Assembly (NCBI GenBank): GCA_964364175.1
Contig: CAYILR010000062.1
Coordinates: forward strand, 1-16,542
DNA: 16,542 nucleotides
Source of the DNA: CAYILR01 sp964364175
Lineage (GTDB): Bacteria; Bdellovibrionota; UBA1018
Direction: 5' to 3'
Position numbers and translations under genes: made by a program. How positions within the stretch are numbered: the stretch's first letter is position 1; each line of letters starts with the position of its first letter. The notes beneath the pieces were generated by a model that had not been told where the DNA came from, made no database searches, and was given only the letters and a program-made list of their open reading frames with translations. Shown one piece after another: positions 1 through 6,868 of this stretch.

Positions 1-436
1 GATATTAGGAAGGCGGAAAAGGCAACTTTGATGCGCGACCTCTCCGAGGCACAGTGATGTAGGGCATTTAAAAATTCTAGTGGATATTTTCAGTGACCGA
101 AAGCCTGATTGAAAAGAGTTTATTAAATTTAAACGAGATCGCTATGAAATACGCCGCGGTGACAGTGATTTGACGCAAAATTTCTCTGTTTTTTGAAGCC
201 CGTCCTCTTCTTTCGTTTCCCGCTTTGTGAAAACGAAAGGAGGTGGGCGATGTCCCATCCAAAAAACAAAGCGATTTTTGCCATTCAAATCAATTTTTAC
301 ATCCGAGGTCATGCGTACCAGTTTCGGAGTCGAAACCTTCTCACTTGGTTTGTTCCAGTACTCCTTGTGATCGTGACTTTTCAATCATCACTTCGAATAA
401 AAAAAGGGGCCGCTGAGAACAGCGGCCCCAATTCGA
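1..436. other. Left-edge region without a confident gene
   Basis: I see no confidently supported gene here apart from one weak candidate at 250-450. A 9-bp inverted repeat (arms 210-218 and 231-239, 12-base loop) sits directly before a strong Shine-Dalgarno-like stretch. A terminator for the minus-strand gene at 437-823 lies at 399-429. The first 180 bases are AT-rich and show no tRNA or rRNA signature that I recognise. Confidence 0.4.
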
Positions 437-450
437 CTACGCGATTTTGA
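250..450 (+). CDS. Possible small membrane protein (weak call)
   Basis: A 66-residue frame from ATG 250. The start is supported by AAAGGAGGT at 237-245, five bases upstream, one of the better ribosome binding sites in the window. A hydrophobic run around residues 31-46 (LLTWFVPVLLVIVTF) could be one membrane segment. Against it: the reading frame runs straight through the GC-rich terminator hairpin of the opposing gene at 399-429, ends inside that gene's 3' end, and resembles no family I know. An accidental open frame beside a chance Shine-Dalgarno match is equally possible. Confidence 0.25.
   Translation: MSHPKNKAIFAIQINFYIRGHAYQFRSRNLLTWFVPVLLVIVTFQSSLRIKKGAAENSGPNSTTRF
399..429 (-). terminator. 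Intrinsic terminator of the 437-823 gene
   Basis: A perfect 10-bp GC-rich stem (arms 406-415 and 420-429, loop AGAA). Read on the minus strand it is followed by seven T (plus-strand A at 399-405). It begins 7 bases after the stop codon of the minus-strand gene, the classic position and form of a rho-independent terminator. Confidence 0.88.
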
Positions 451-823
451 CCTTTCGTTCATAAGGAAGTCCGAAAGCGCGAAGGTACGCATTTCGATGA
501 TTCCTAATCTGACCCATGTTTCCGGGCAGGTAAATTGTCACCCATTGCCCATCTGAACTGAGTCCTATGCGGATTTTGGCTTGGAATCCGATGCGAGGAA
601 AGTATTCCCGTTTTTCAGTACTCGGAGTACGTGGAGTGTATTCCAGACCCAAGAGTCCTTTGAACCGATTGGCATGTTCGGTGATGACCATATCACCGGG
701 CAAAAAGAAGAAGACGAGGTCGTTAGCTTTGCTCACGATGGGCATTGCGTTCATGTAAAATCCTGTTTTGACAGGAGCACTGTTTTCTTGAACGACTTGG
801 GTTTCTGTATGGTCGGTTTGCAT
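437..823 (-). CDS. Hypothetical protein, 128 aa
   Basis: A single-gene unit on the minus strand. The start ATG at 823 has AAAGGA nine bases upstream (plus-strand 833-838), and a strong intrinsic terminator follows the stop, so the gene call is well supported. The product is soluble, with no signal peptide or membrane segment. The middle (about residues 30-65) is rich in beta-prone hydrophobic segments such as LVFFFLPGDMVI, and the C-terminus is basic (YERKVKIA). I recognise no family or catalytic motif. The region upstream of its start (854-1015) has extensive inverted repeats and could be its 5' leader. Confidence 0.7.
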   Translation of the reverse strand: MQTDHTETQVVQENSAPVKTGFYMNAMPIVSKANDLVFFFLPGDMVITEHANRFKGLLGLEYTPRTPSTEKREYFPRIGFQAKIRIGLSSDGQWVTIYLPGNMGQIRNHRNAYLRAFGLPYERKVKIA

Positions 824-853
824 AACATTTTTTCCTTTTTTAGTTACGGAATG

Positions 854-1015
854 TCAGATCATCTGCATCCCTTTCACAACCAGTGGAGGGTGCGGATGAT
901 CTGAAAGCGTGAAATGAACCTGGCCCCGGTTGGAGCGAAAAGGCAAAAACACGTGCCAATCCGCCAAAGCGGTTGGTCACGGTTTTTGCGCGGAAAACGG
1001 ATCAGGACAGGTTCA
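854..1015. repeat. Pair of long imperfect inverted repeats
   Basis: Two adjacent structures. The first has arms 854-872 and 887-904: ten perfect pairs, then a T-G position and GCA/CCCT pairing around a one-base bulge, with a 14-base loop. The second is nested. An outer 8-bp stem (915-922 with 1008-1015, TGAACCTG/CAGGTTCA) encloses a long hairpin (943-964 with 969-989, loop CAAA) that begins with GCAAAAAC/GTTTTTGC and carries three single-base bulges. No T-tract follows on either strand, so these are unlikely to be terminators. They may be the 5' leader of the 437-823 gene, a separate RNA, or a DNA-level site. Confidence 0.6.
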
Positions 1016-1097
1016 ATAGAACGCGTGCTATCGTAGAAAAAAGTGACAAAATTGGAATTGAAAACCAAGACTACAGAATTTTTCAAACGGAATTGGC

Positions 1098-2264
1098 CTA
1101 TTGTGAAAGTGTAACCCGGATTGCAAAGTTATTTTCTGATGAAGAATCAGATGTAATCGATTTGCAGGATCGAATTTGGATAGACCGTGTCCGTGAATAT
1201 TCGACTACAAAACAACCCGGATAGTTTCGTAATGCGCTTGAATTGAATACTGTGCCTATCGAAACGACTTGAGAAGAAAGAGGTTGCAGTGGATGAGTCA
1301 GAGAGGGCTGATTGACATCAGCCGCTTTGAGCGTAGTCGAGAAAATGAAATAGCGCTTTTGTTGAGTGAGATCTGGATTGGCGTAATCCAAGCGATTAAT
1401 TCGTTTAGCGATCTCAAAATCTCCAAACATCTCACGGAAGTTTTTCCAAGGGCTGTCGGGTGTTTGCTGGATCAAGGTATTCAGCGCAGTGATTCCGGCT
1501 TGTCGAGTCGCTAGGATTTTTTGAATCAAGTTTCCATCGTGACCCATCTGCTGATCCAAATACAAAAAGAGAAGCTGTGCATGTCCATAGGCTGAAAGCA
1601 TATTCTCCGGGTGATCAAAATCATCACTGAGTGAAGTCCACGGCGTCCTCAAGTGGGCCTGAATGGCTGCGCCTTTGGGGCGTCCCGTGATCTGAGATTC
1701 CAAAAAGAGAGCGAGTCCTTCTTCAAACCAGAGCGGGTTTTGAATCCGCTGATGATAAAAGTACGCATGCACAAACTCGTGAGCCAGCTGTGAAGCAAAG
1801 TCTTGGGGAACAAAAGCGAGTGAGGGATTCACAAAGACTGTGAATTGATCGGGAGATTTTTGGACTGACTCACAAAATAGCCCACCGAGCGGCGCAATCT
1901 GGTCCGTGGCAATCACCCGGATTTGCGTGGGGAGCGCACCTTGTCCAAACTGGCTCTCGATTACAGGTTTTGCATGGACCAAAAAGGCCATCCAAGCAGC
2001 CTCAAGAATGGTCTGAGAAGGTGCCAAAGACTTTGTGACCGAAATGTACTCCAGGCTGAGATCTGTTCCTAAAGTATTCCTTAAATAATAGATAGGCTGA
2101 ACAGATGATGAAATTTCAGGGCACATAAAAGGAGAGAGATGAAGCTTTGAATCGTTTGAAAAGGCTATTGAGTAAGGACTGAAGAGAGTCAGCAAAAGTA
2201 TGCTGTTCCAAAATTGGAACGAAAAATGAAGTCGATTTCTATTTTTATATAGACCTTTTTCCAC
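1098..2264 (-). CDS. Secreted gluzincin-like zinc metallopeptidase
   Basis: A 388-residue protein with an N-terminal basic and hydrophobic segment (about residues 10-36) that looks like a signal peptide. Residues 162-166 read HEFVH (HExxH: two zinc ligands and a catalytic Glu). Fifteen residues later EEGLALF (181-187) supplies the Glu ligand typical of gluzincins. This arrangement, LAHEFVHAY then WFEEGLA, is common in secreted bacterial peptidases of the peptidase-MA-like group; the exact family is not decided. It probably acts in the periplasm or outside the cell. The start used is GTG 2264. It lacks a Shine-Dalgarno sequence and lies within a few bases of the predicted transcription start of the divergent promoter at 2269-2280, so translation may be leaderless or start further in. 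Confidence 0.75.
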   Translation of the reverse strand: MEKGLYKNRNRLHFSFQFWNSILLLTLFSPYSIAFSNDSKLHLSPFMCPEISSSVQPIYYLRNTLGTDLSLEYISVTKSLAPSQTILEAAWMAFLVHAKPVIESQFGQGALPTQIRVIATDQIAPLGGLFCESVQKSPDQFTVFVNPSLAFVPQDFASQLAHEFVHAYFYHQRIQNPLWFEEGLALFLESQITGRPKGAAIQAHLRTPWTSLSDDFDHPENMLSAYGHAQLLFLYLDQQMGHDGNLIQKILATRQAGITALNTLIQQTPDSPWKNFREMFGDFEIAKRINRLDYANPDLTQQKRYFIFSTTLKAADVNQPSLTHPLQPLSSQVVSIGTVFNSSALRNYPGCFVVEYSRTRSIQIRSCKSITSDSSSENNFAIRVTLSQ

Positions 2265-2310
2265 AATGGTTATATATAACGCATCAAGTTATTTAGCAAG
2301 CATAGGAACA
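2250..2310. promoter_or_regulatory. Divergent promoter with a 12-bp palindrome
   Basis: GTTATATATAAC at 2269-2280 is a perfect palindrome and offers a TATATA -10 box on each strand. Rightward, TAGACC at 2250-2255 is 17 bases before TATATA at 2273-2278. Leftward, TTGCTA on the minus strand is 17 bases before its own TATATA. It sits between the peptidase gene and the TIGR02147-type gene. The promoter assignment is inference from motif spacing. Confidence 0.5.
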
Positions 2311-2319
2311 CTAAGGAAT

Positions 2320-3288
2320 ATGGAAACGGATCGAATTCAATTAGGACTCATGACCGGGGATAAAGACCGAGGGTCCAATACTCAAGGGATGAAGGCTATT
2401 GGCTCTCAAAAGGCCGATCGACTGGCTTCCGAAGCTACAATTCAGGTATTACCCCGTGTTTTTGATTATCTCGACTACCGGATCTATCTCCAGGCTTTCT
2501 ATTCTTATAAGAAAGCAAAGACCCCCTCTTTCTCGTTGGCCGTATTCTCGGACAAAGCGGGGCTCACCACCCGAAACTATCTCAAACGAGTCATCGATGG
2601 GGAAAGACCCTTAAGCTCCGACGTCATTCCGAAGTTTTGTCTGGGTTTGGGACTCAATGCCCAGGAGAGAGTCTATTTTGAGGCTTTGGTCAATTTCAAC
2701 CAAACCCAGGATCCAGAATCGAAGAAACATTACTTCAGTGCTCTTAAACAAGCCTCGTTGAGTGTTCCCGGAAGCGCAGTCGAAATCGCTCACGATCAGT
2801 TCGAAGTCTATGGTTCTTGGTACATCCTACCGATTCGTGAACTCGTACTCCTCAAAGATTTCCAAGAAGACGCAAGTTACATCTCCAAGAAACTCAAATC
2901 CAAGATTTCAAAAAAAGAAGCAGCCCATGCGATGGATATTTTGCAAAAGCTGGGACTTCTCGTTCGAGATGAAAAAACTAAGAAGCTAAGACAATCCACA
3001 CCCGTGCTTCGTTACGATGCGGATGTCATTAATATGGTAGTCAGGGATTTTCATCGGCAAACGCTCGATCGAACCAAAGAAGCCATAGCCGAAGACGAAT
3101 TTAATTCCTGGGATCTGCAGTCCTTAAGTCTTGCGATCCCAAAAACTGAAATCAAAAAGATTCATGAAGCCATGAAGACTTTTGTTCATGAACTCAATGT
3201 CAAATTTTCGCAGTCCATTGGGGCTGAAAAAAATACGGCAGAAACAGTGATTCTGCTTAATACACAAGTGATCGAAGTCACGAAATAG
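2320..3288 (+). CDS. TIGR02147 / DUF4423-type protein, putative regulator
   Basis: The frame is open from 2266. I use ATG 2320 because the likely -10 box at 2271-2278 lies upstream of it, but no candidate start (2266, 2320, 2350, 2389) has a well-spaced Shine-Dalgarno, so the N-terminus is uncertain. After a variable leader comes the YLDYRIYL signature (about residues 50-57), a helix-turn-helix-like stretch (FSLAVFSDKAGLTTRNYLKR, about 71-90) with VIDGERPLS, then a helical C-terminal half of DUF4423 type. These are hallmarks of TIGR02147 proteins, abundant in Bdellovibrio and Fibrobacter and generally thought to be cytoplasmic regulators. There is no signal peptide. The next gene starts 24 bases after its stop, so it may be in one operon with the secreted genes that follow; whether it controls them is inference. 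Confidence 0.85.
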   Translation: METDRIQLGLMTGDKDRGSNTQGMKAIGSQKADRLASEATIQVLPRVFDYLDYRIYLQAFYSYKKAKTPSFSLAVFSDKAGLTTRNYLKRVIDGERPLSSDVIPKFCLGLGLNAQERVYFEALVNFNQTQDPESKKHYFSALKQASLSVPGSAVEIAHDQFEVYGSWYILPIRELVLLKDFQEDASYISKKLKSKISKKEAAHAMDILQKLGLLVRDEKTKKLRQSTPVLRYDADVINMVVRDFHRQTLDRTKEAIAEDEFNSWDLQSLSLAIPKTEIKKIHEAMKTFVHELNVKFSQSIGAEKNTAETVILLNTQVIEVTK

Positions 3289-3312
3289 AAAGAGAAGAAG
3301 GAGAAGTAAAAT

Positions 3313-4206
3313 ATGAAATCGATGAAATTGAAAAAAGGATTAATGATGGTCATGGCAGTTCTTTGCCTCTGGGTTCAAAACCCAGTAGCGCAAGGAGGAA
3401 CTCAAACGGGTAAAGGGACCGTCCCCACTGCTAGTGATTTGCTGGGCTATTGCAATTCAGCCATCGGATACCTGGTGAAAGCCAAAAGAATTGCTCGTGA
3501 ACAATTTGGAGATGGCGACCTGGTTCATGCCCGAGCCACTCTGATCAATGGTCTCGTTCAGGCACTTGGAAGCTTTGGAGATGTGGATCAAGCCAACGCC
3601 CCGCTCACTCGTCTAGCCATTCAACGAGGACTCGATCTCGATACTGCTTTCCAAAATGGATGCAGCCGTGGAGAAGATCGTCAGTCTTGTTTAGAGCTCG
3701 AACAAAGAACAGCGCTTTATTTCATGGGTCAATATTATAACTATATTTTAGGTGTCGTATCCGAACTCGATCGTGACTATTATGTGCCTTACATGACCCG
3801 ATACGGTCGATGCGGACGATTTGATTGTATGCCACAGGATTTTGGAAATGATTTTTTCGTCGCTTATAGAAACTCAGCATCAGCATTGCTCAACTTCTAC
3901 AACGGTCAAGATCCAAACTCTGGCCTCCCCGACGCACTCGCCAAAGACGTCTACGAACTGAACGTAGCAGAACGAGTTTTAGGTTGGGCTGCACAAGATC
4001 TCAATCAAGACCTCTGGCGTAGGCATTTTGCCTGTTTGATTCAGGAGCTGAGTTCGGGAGCGCAAGATCTTGCTGCTTTCAACTCAGGAGACACTCAACG
4101 CTTCAAAACCTCTCGTAGAGCGGTTTTGTTTGCGCGAGATCTGTCTTACGGAATCGCAAGTGATCTCAACAACCCACACAGCTGTGTAGTTTATCCAAGA
4201 TGGTAA
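3313..4206 (+). CDS. Secreted protein of unknown function, 297 aa
   Basis: ATG 3313 follows AAGGAG (3298-3303) at a good spacing. The N-terminus is basic (MKSMKLKKG), followed by a hydrophobic core ending in PVAQG, a signal peptide probably cut near residue 26. The mature part is mostly helical, with several cysteines (NGCSRG, QSCLE, GRCGRFDCM, FACL, HSCV) consistent with disulfides in the periplasm or outside. I recognise no catalytic motif or family. It sits between the TIGR02147-type gene and another secreted protein, two genes ahead of the DGR target and on the same strand. A role in export, anchoring or display of the diversified protein is possible but unproven. Confidence 0.75.
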   Translation: MKSMKLKKGLMMVMAVLCLWVQNPVAQGGTQTGKGTVPTASDLLGYCNSAIGYLVKAKRIAREQFGDGDLVHARATLINGLVQALGSFGDVDQANAPLTRLAIQRGLDLDTAFQNGCSRGEDRQSCLELEQRTALYFMGQYYNYILGVVSELDRDYYVPYMTRYGRCGRFDCMPQDFGNDFFVAYRNSASALLNFYNGQDPNSGLPDALAKDVYELNVAERVLGWAAQDLNQDLWRRHFACLIQELSSGAQDLAAFNSGDTQRFKTSRRAVLFARDLSYGIASDLNNPHSCVVYPRW

Positions 4207-4235
4207 CCCCCACTTTTTTGAAAGGAAGTAACTTT

Positions 4236-5003
4236 ATGAAAACATCCATTTTAACCACTCTGGTGCTGGGATTGATTTCGATCCCAGCCATGGCAGGAAT
4301 CGGAAAAATTCCAGCCAATCTCACTCAGCTTTCAGGCGCCTTCACGGGGCAAATGAAAAACTCTGGAACAAATGTCAAAGCCATCATTGTTCCCAAGACT
4401 GAAAAGCCAGGAACATTCTTAGTGGCCCTTTTGATCGGTGACCCTCAGGGAATTCTTCTAGAAGGCGAGCTGATTGCAGGAACCAAAACGATTGGACTGA
4501 GTTCTCTGGGACTCAGTGCGGATCGATCAGAGATGGAAGTGACGATTCCACCCGCGGCACTCATGAATGTCGTGAGCAGAAATGGGGACACTCAAATTGA
4601 AATCGTTCCACAAGCAGGACGCGGAGTGGTGAGTGAAACCGTGGTGCTGGATTGCAAAGACGATGACATCAGCATTGGGTTGCCAACTCCGGGTGAATAC
4701 AATGAGGGAAAATGGTTTTCCTCAGCTCAAGATCGAGTAGAGATCGGCGCTGATGGAATTATCAAGGCTGAAATCTCGAATTCAAAAATGAAGCTCAATG
4801 GTCAGTATCTAGCGACTCAGGATCGAGGCTACGTGTCGACGCTCAGGGCTTTGAGCTTTGATGGAAACTATCAAACTCAAGAATCCGAGCAGATCTCCGC
4901 TTGGATTTTGGGAGTGACGGACGGCCGAAAAAACCAAATTTGGGTAGCGATTCCCACTCCAGACGGCCAAGCCACTGAAGTGATCGTGCTGAAGAAGAAA
5001 TAA
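4236..5003 (+). CDS. Secreted protein of unknown function, 255 aa
   Basis: The frame is open from 4200, but ATG 4236 is chosen because AAAGGAAG (4221-4228) lies seven bases upstream and the resulting N-terminus (MKTSILTTLVLGLISIPAMA) is a textbook signal peptide ending in AMA. The mature protein looks beta-rich, with alternating hydrophobic strands (FLVALLIG, WILGVTDG, IWVAIPTP), no membrane segment and few cysteines. No family is recognised. The start lies 29 bases after the previous stop, suggesting one transcript with 3313-4206. The DGR target begins 92 bases downstream after a structured leader, so this may belong to the same secreted-protein unit. Confidence 0.75.
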   Translation: MKTSILTTLVLGLISIPAMAGIGKIPANLTQLSGAFTGQMKNSGTNVKAIIVPKTEKPGTFLVALLIGDPQGILLEGELIAGTKTIGLSSLGLSADRSEMEVTIPPAALMNVVSRNGDTQIEIVPQAGRGVVSETVVLDCKDDDISIGLPTPGEYNEGKWFSSAQDRVEIGADGIIKAEISNSKMKLNGQYLATQDRGYVSTLRALSFDGNYQTQESEQISAWILGVTDGRKNQIWVAIPTPDGQATEVIVLKKK

Positions 5004-5019
5004 TTTTAACGGACAAAGG

Positions 5020-5078
5020 ACTTCGAGGGCAGGAGCCCGAGAAGCCGACGGTGCAAAAGCACCGTTCTGAAACGAAGT
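5020..5078 (+). promoter_or_regulatory. Structured leader upstream of the DGR target
   Basis: Two hairpins fill the gap before the target gene. Hairpin 1 is 5021-5044: CTTC/GAAG, then tandem G-A mismatches, then GGGC/GCCC around AGGA. Hairpin 2 is 5048-5065: ACGGTGC/GCACCGT with an AAAA loop. An alternative long-range stem, ACTTCG (5020-5025) with CGAAGT (5073-5078), competes with the base of hairpin 1 and ends just before the AAAGG ribosome binding site (5084-5088). No T-tract follows, so it is not an ordinary terminator. It matches no riboswitch class I can recall. Confidence 0.5.
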
Positions 5079-5095
5079 GAAAGAAAGGTAAATTT

Positions 5096-6625
5096 ATGAA
5101 AAAAGTAATTTGGATTTTAGTAGCAGTGATGCTGACCGCCCAATCGGGCTTCAGCGATAACAGAACTCCACGTGAAGGAGTGGATGCGATCATCAGGTCC
5201 TCAGATATCGCAGATCTTCTGGAGTGGGCAAAGAATAGCAAAACCACCCTCGAAGATGGATTGAAAGACATCGCGCTTCGTTCCACAGCAGAGAGACGAG
5301 GAGCCTACCGGGATTTGATTGATTCTGTCGTTCAAGGATCGGGCGGTAGATCGACTGAGCTTCTAATGCGTACGGTGCTAAATCGAGCACTGACAGTCGA
5401 TGAGCTTCTCAAAGACCAATCTCAGAATACAGCTGAGCAAGAAAGCTTAGGACGTCGCATCCTGAAGGATAGCATCACGGTTGCTCTTCAAGTTTACGTC
5501 GATGATAGCGAGTTCTTGAGCCGTGCAAGTCAATCGGGCAAACGAGAGATTCCTCTGGATCTCCCGATCGCATCACTAGGCATTAATTCAGCAGAATACT
5601 ACGCTCGTCGTGCGATGACGGCTCCGAGCCACGCAGCGACTCTGGCTATTTTGAAATTGAACTTAGGTCTTTTTTACAATGATCTGAATAAGAGCCAAAA
5701 CCGCAGACAATACGCTCCTGTGCTCAATAAAATTGCTGAAATCAACACGGCAATCTCGAATGAAAAACCATCGACCCCAGAGCAGTATTTGAGACTTAAC
5801 CGCAGAATCAAAGCATTCTTTGATGAACAAATTGAGCTAGCGAAAAAAGTCCCAGCTCCTGCCCAGACTCCCGGATATTCGCAACCAGTCGTGGGTGGAA
5901 ACAATCGAATCGGAATGACTTTCGCCGCAATTCGTCCCGGAACGTTCATGATGGGAAGTCCCGAGAGTGAATCCAATCACGAAAGTGACGAGATTCAACA
6001 TCGAGTGACCCTGACGAACGGATTTGAGATTCAGACGACTTCTGTGACTCAAGCGCAGTGGGTTCAAGTGATGGGAAGCAATCCTTCTTATTTCAAAGAA
6101 CAGAAATATTGCACGGGTTCTTATGTAGCGACACCAGTCGCCATGTGCCCGAATCACCCGGTCGAGCAAGTATCCTTTGAAGATGTACAAGGATTCATCG
6201 AAAAAATGAACTCTACCGTTCGCGATGGGTACAAGTACCGACTTCCGACTGAAGCAGAGTGGGAATATGCAGCACGAGCCGGAACCCAAACAGCTTACTA
6301 CTTTGGAGATGCACCGATTGATCAATACGCCTGGTATGATGGAAGCTCTGGTAGCCAAACTCACGAAGTGGCCAAACTGAAACCGAACGCATACGGCCTC
6401 TACGACATGTCAGGCAATGTGTGGCAGTGGGTGCAGGATTGGTACGGAGATTATAGCAGACAAGATCAGACCAACCCTCTAGGTGCCCAGTCAGGCTCGA
6501 ACCGCGTGCTTCGGGGTGGCAGCTGGTACAGCTACGCGAGGTACGTGCGTTCCGCCTACCGCAGCTACGACGCGCCCGGTCGCCGCGCCGACAGCGTGGG
6601 TTTCCGCTTGGCCCGAGGACGTTAG
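5096..6625 (+). CDS. DGR target: secreted FGE-like (C-type-lectin-fold) variable protein
   Basis: A 509-residue protein. Residues 1-20 are a signal peptide (MKKVIWILVAVMLTAQSGFS). Residues about 25-255 form a helical domain of unknown family. After a Pro-rich linker (about 253-265) comes a formylglycine-generating-enzyme/sulfatase-modifying (SUMF1-type) domain: GTFMMGSPE (282-290), YRLPTEAEWEYAARAG (381-396), YGLYDMSGNVWQW (433-445), RVLRGGSW (470-477) and VGFRL (501-505). The last 42 residues are encoded by the DGR variable repeat. Twelve positions (478, 479, 480, 483, 488, 490, 491, 493, 496, 498, 499, 500) differ from the template and are now mainly Tyr, Ser and Ala. The segment where true FGEs carry their catalytic cysteine pair has no cysteine here, so a ligand-binding role is more likely than catalysis. 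This is the fold that DGRs usually diversify. The product should act in the periplasm or at the surface. Confidence 0.92.
   Translation: MKKVIWILVAVMLTAQSGFSDNRTPREGVDAIIRSSDIADLLEWAKNSKTTLEDGLKDIALRSTAERRGAYRDLIDSVVQGSGGRSTELLMRTVLNRALTVDELLKDQSQNTAEQESLGRRILKDSITVALQVYVDDSEFLSRASQSGKREIPLDLPIASLGINSAEYYARRAMTAPSHAATLAILKLNLGLFYNDLNKSQNRRQYAPVLNKIAEINTAISNEKPSTPEQYLRLNRRIKAFFDEQIELAKKVPAPAQTPGYSQPVVGGNNRIGMTFAAIRPGTFMMGSPESESNHESDEIQHRVTLTNGFEIQTTSVTQAQWVQVMGSNPSYFKEQKYCTGSYVATPVAMCPNHPVEQVSFEDVQGFIEKMNSTVRDGYKYRLPTEAEWEYAARAGTQTAYYFGDAPIDQYAWYDGSSGSQTHEVAKLKPNAYGLYDMSGNVWQWVQDWYGDYSRQDQTNPLGAQSGSNRVLRGGSWYSYARYVRSAYRSYDAPGRRADSVGFRLARGR
6491..6617 (+). repeat. DGR variable repeat (VR)
   Basis: A 127-base segment at the 3' end of the target gene that aligns without gaps to 8733-8859 (constant offset 2242). 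There are 14 mismatches, at 6527, 6531, 6533, 6542, 6557, 6564, 6566, 6572, 6581, 6582, 6587, 6588, 6590 and 6594. In every case the template base is A; here it is T (5), G (7) or C (2). The 3' end, from 6595, is identical to TR and GC-rich, as expected for the initiation-of-mutagenic-homing region. The stop codon lies just outside the repeat (6623-6625), so mutagenesis cannot change the reading-frame end. Confidence 0.97.
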
Positions 6626-6637
6626 CCTTGTCCCTTT

Positions 6638-6662
6638 AACGCTTTTACCCTTGGCGTTTTTG
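6638..6662 (+). terminator. Weak hairpin and T-rich tract after the target gene
   Basis: AACGC (6638-6642) can pair with GCGTT (6654-6658), followed by a T-rich stretch from 6657. The stem is only 5 bp with an 11-base loop, so termination would be weak. It lies 20 bases after the end of VR and could alternatively be a DNA structure used in retrohoming. Confidence 0.3.
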
Positions 6663-6681
6663 TTTTGTGTTTAGGGTTCCC

Positions 6682-6738
6682 CTGTCTCGATGTACCTTGA
6701 GAGCGTGCGTTAGCCGATCTCAAGGTACATCGAGACAG
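6682..6738. repeat. Perfect 21-bp inverted repeat downstream of VR
   Basis: Arms 6682-6702 and 6718-6738 are perfectly complementary over 21 bases, with a 15-base loop (6703-6717). A run of six T (6745-6750) starts six bases after the stem, so a terminator role is conceivable. In some studied DGRs, such as that of Bordetella phage BPP-1, an inverted repeat downstream of VR assists target recognition. This one is longer and more distant (64 bases from VR), so that role is inference. Confidence 0.7.
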
Positions 6739-6781
6739 CACGTATTTTTTATCTGGTGCGTTTTGTACCTCCTCCCAAAGT

Positions 6782-6825
6782 TTCGTTTAGTGATCGATTT
6801 TATCGATCACTAAACGAATTTTTTT
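6782..6825 (+). terminator. Strong intrinsic terminator between target and DGR machinery genes
   Basis: A perfect 17-bp stem (6782-6798 with 6802-6818), a TTT loop, and immediately seven T (6819-6825). It separates the target-gene transcript from the HRDC-avd-RT transcript and implies that the latter has its own promoter or depends on readthrough. The stem is AT-rich but long. Confidence 0.85.
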
Positions 6826-6868
6826 CGGCACGATTTATGCTTCTTCCAAATTTGAGGGAGATGTGGGG

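Noticed and set aside
142..384. Minus-strand 80-residue frame after the 437-823 terminator
   Set aside because: It starts at TTG without a Shine-Dalgarno, lies downstream of a strong terminator and has no family resemblance.
973..1224. Plus-strand 83-residue frame
   Set aside because: It overlaps the end of the peptidase gene antisense and starts inside the inverted-repeat region; no ribosome binding site is evident.
5021..5065. Cyclic-di-GMP or other known riboswitch before the DGR target
   Set aside because: Conserved core sequences of the GEMM, fluoride, guanidine, SAM and cobalamin classes that I could recall are absent.
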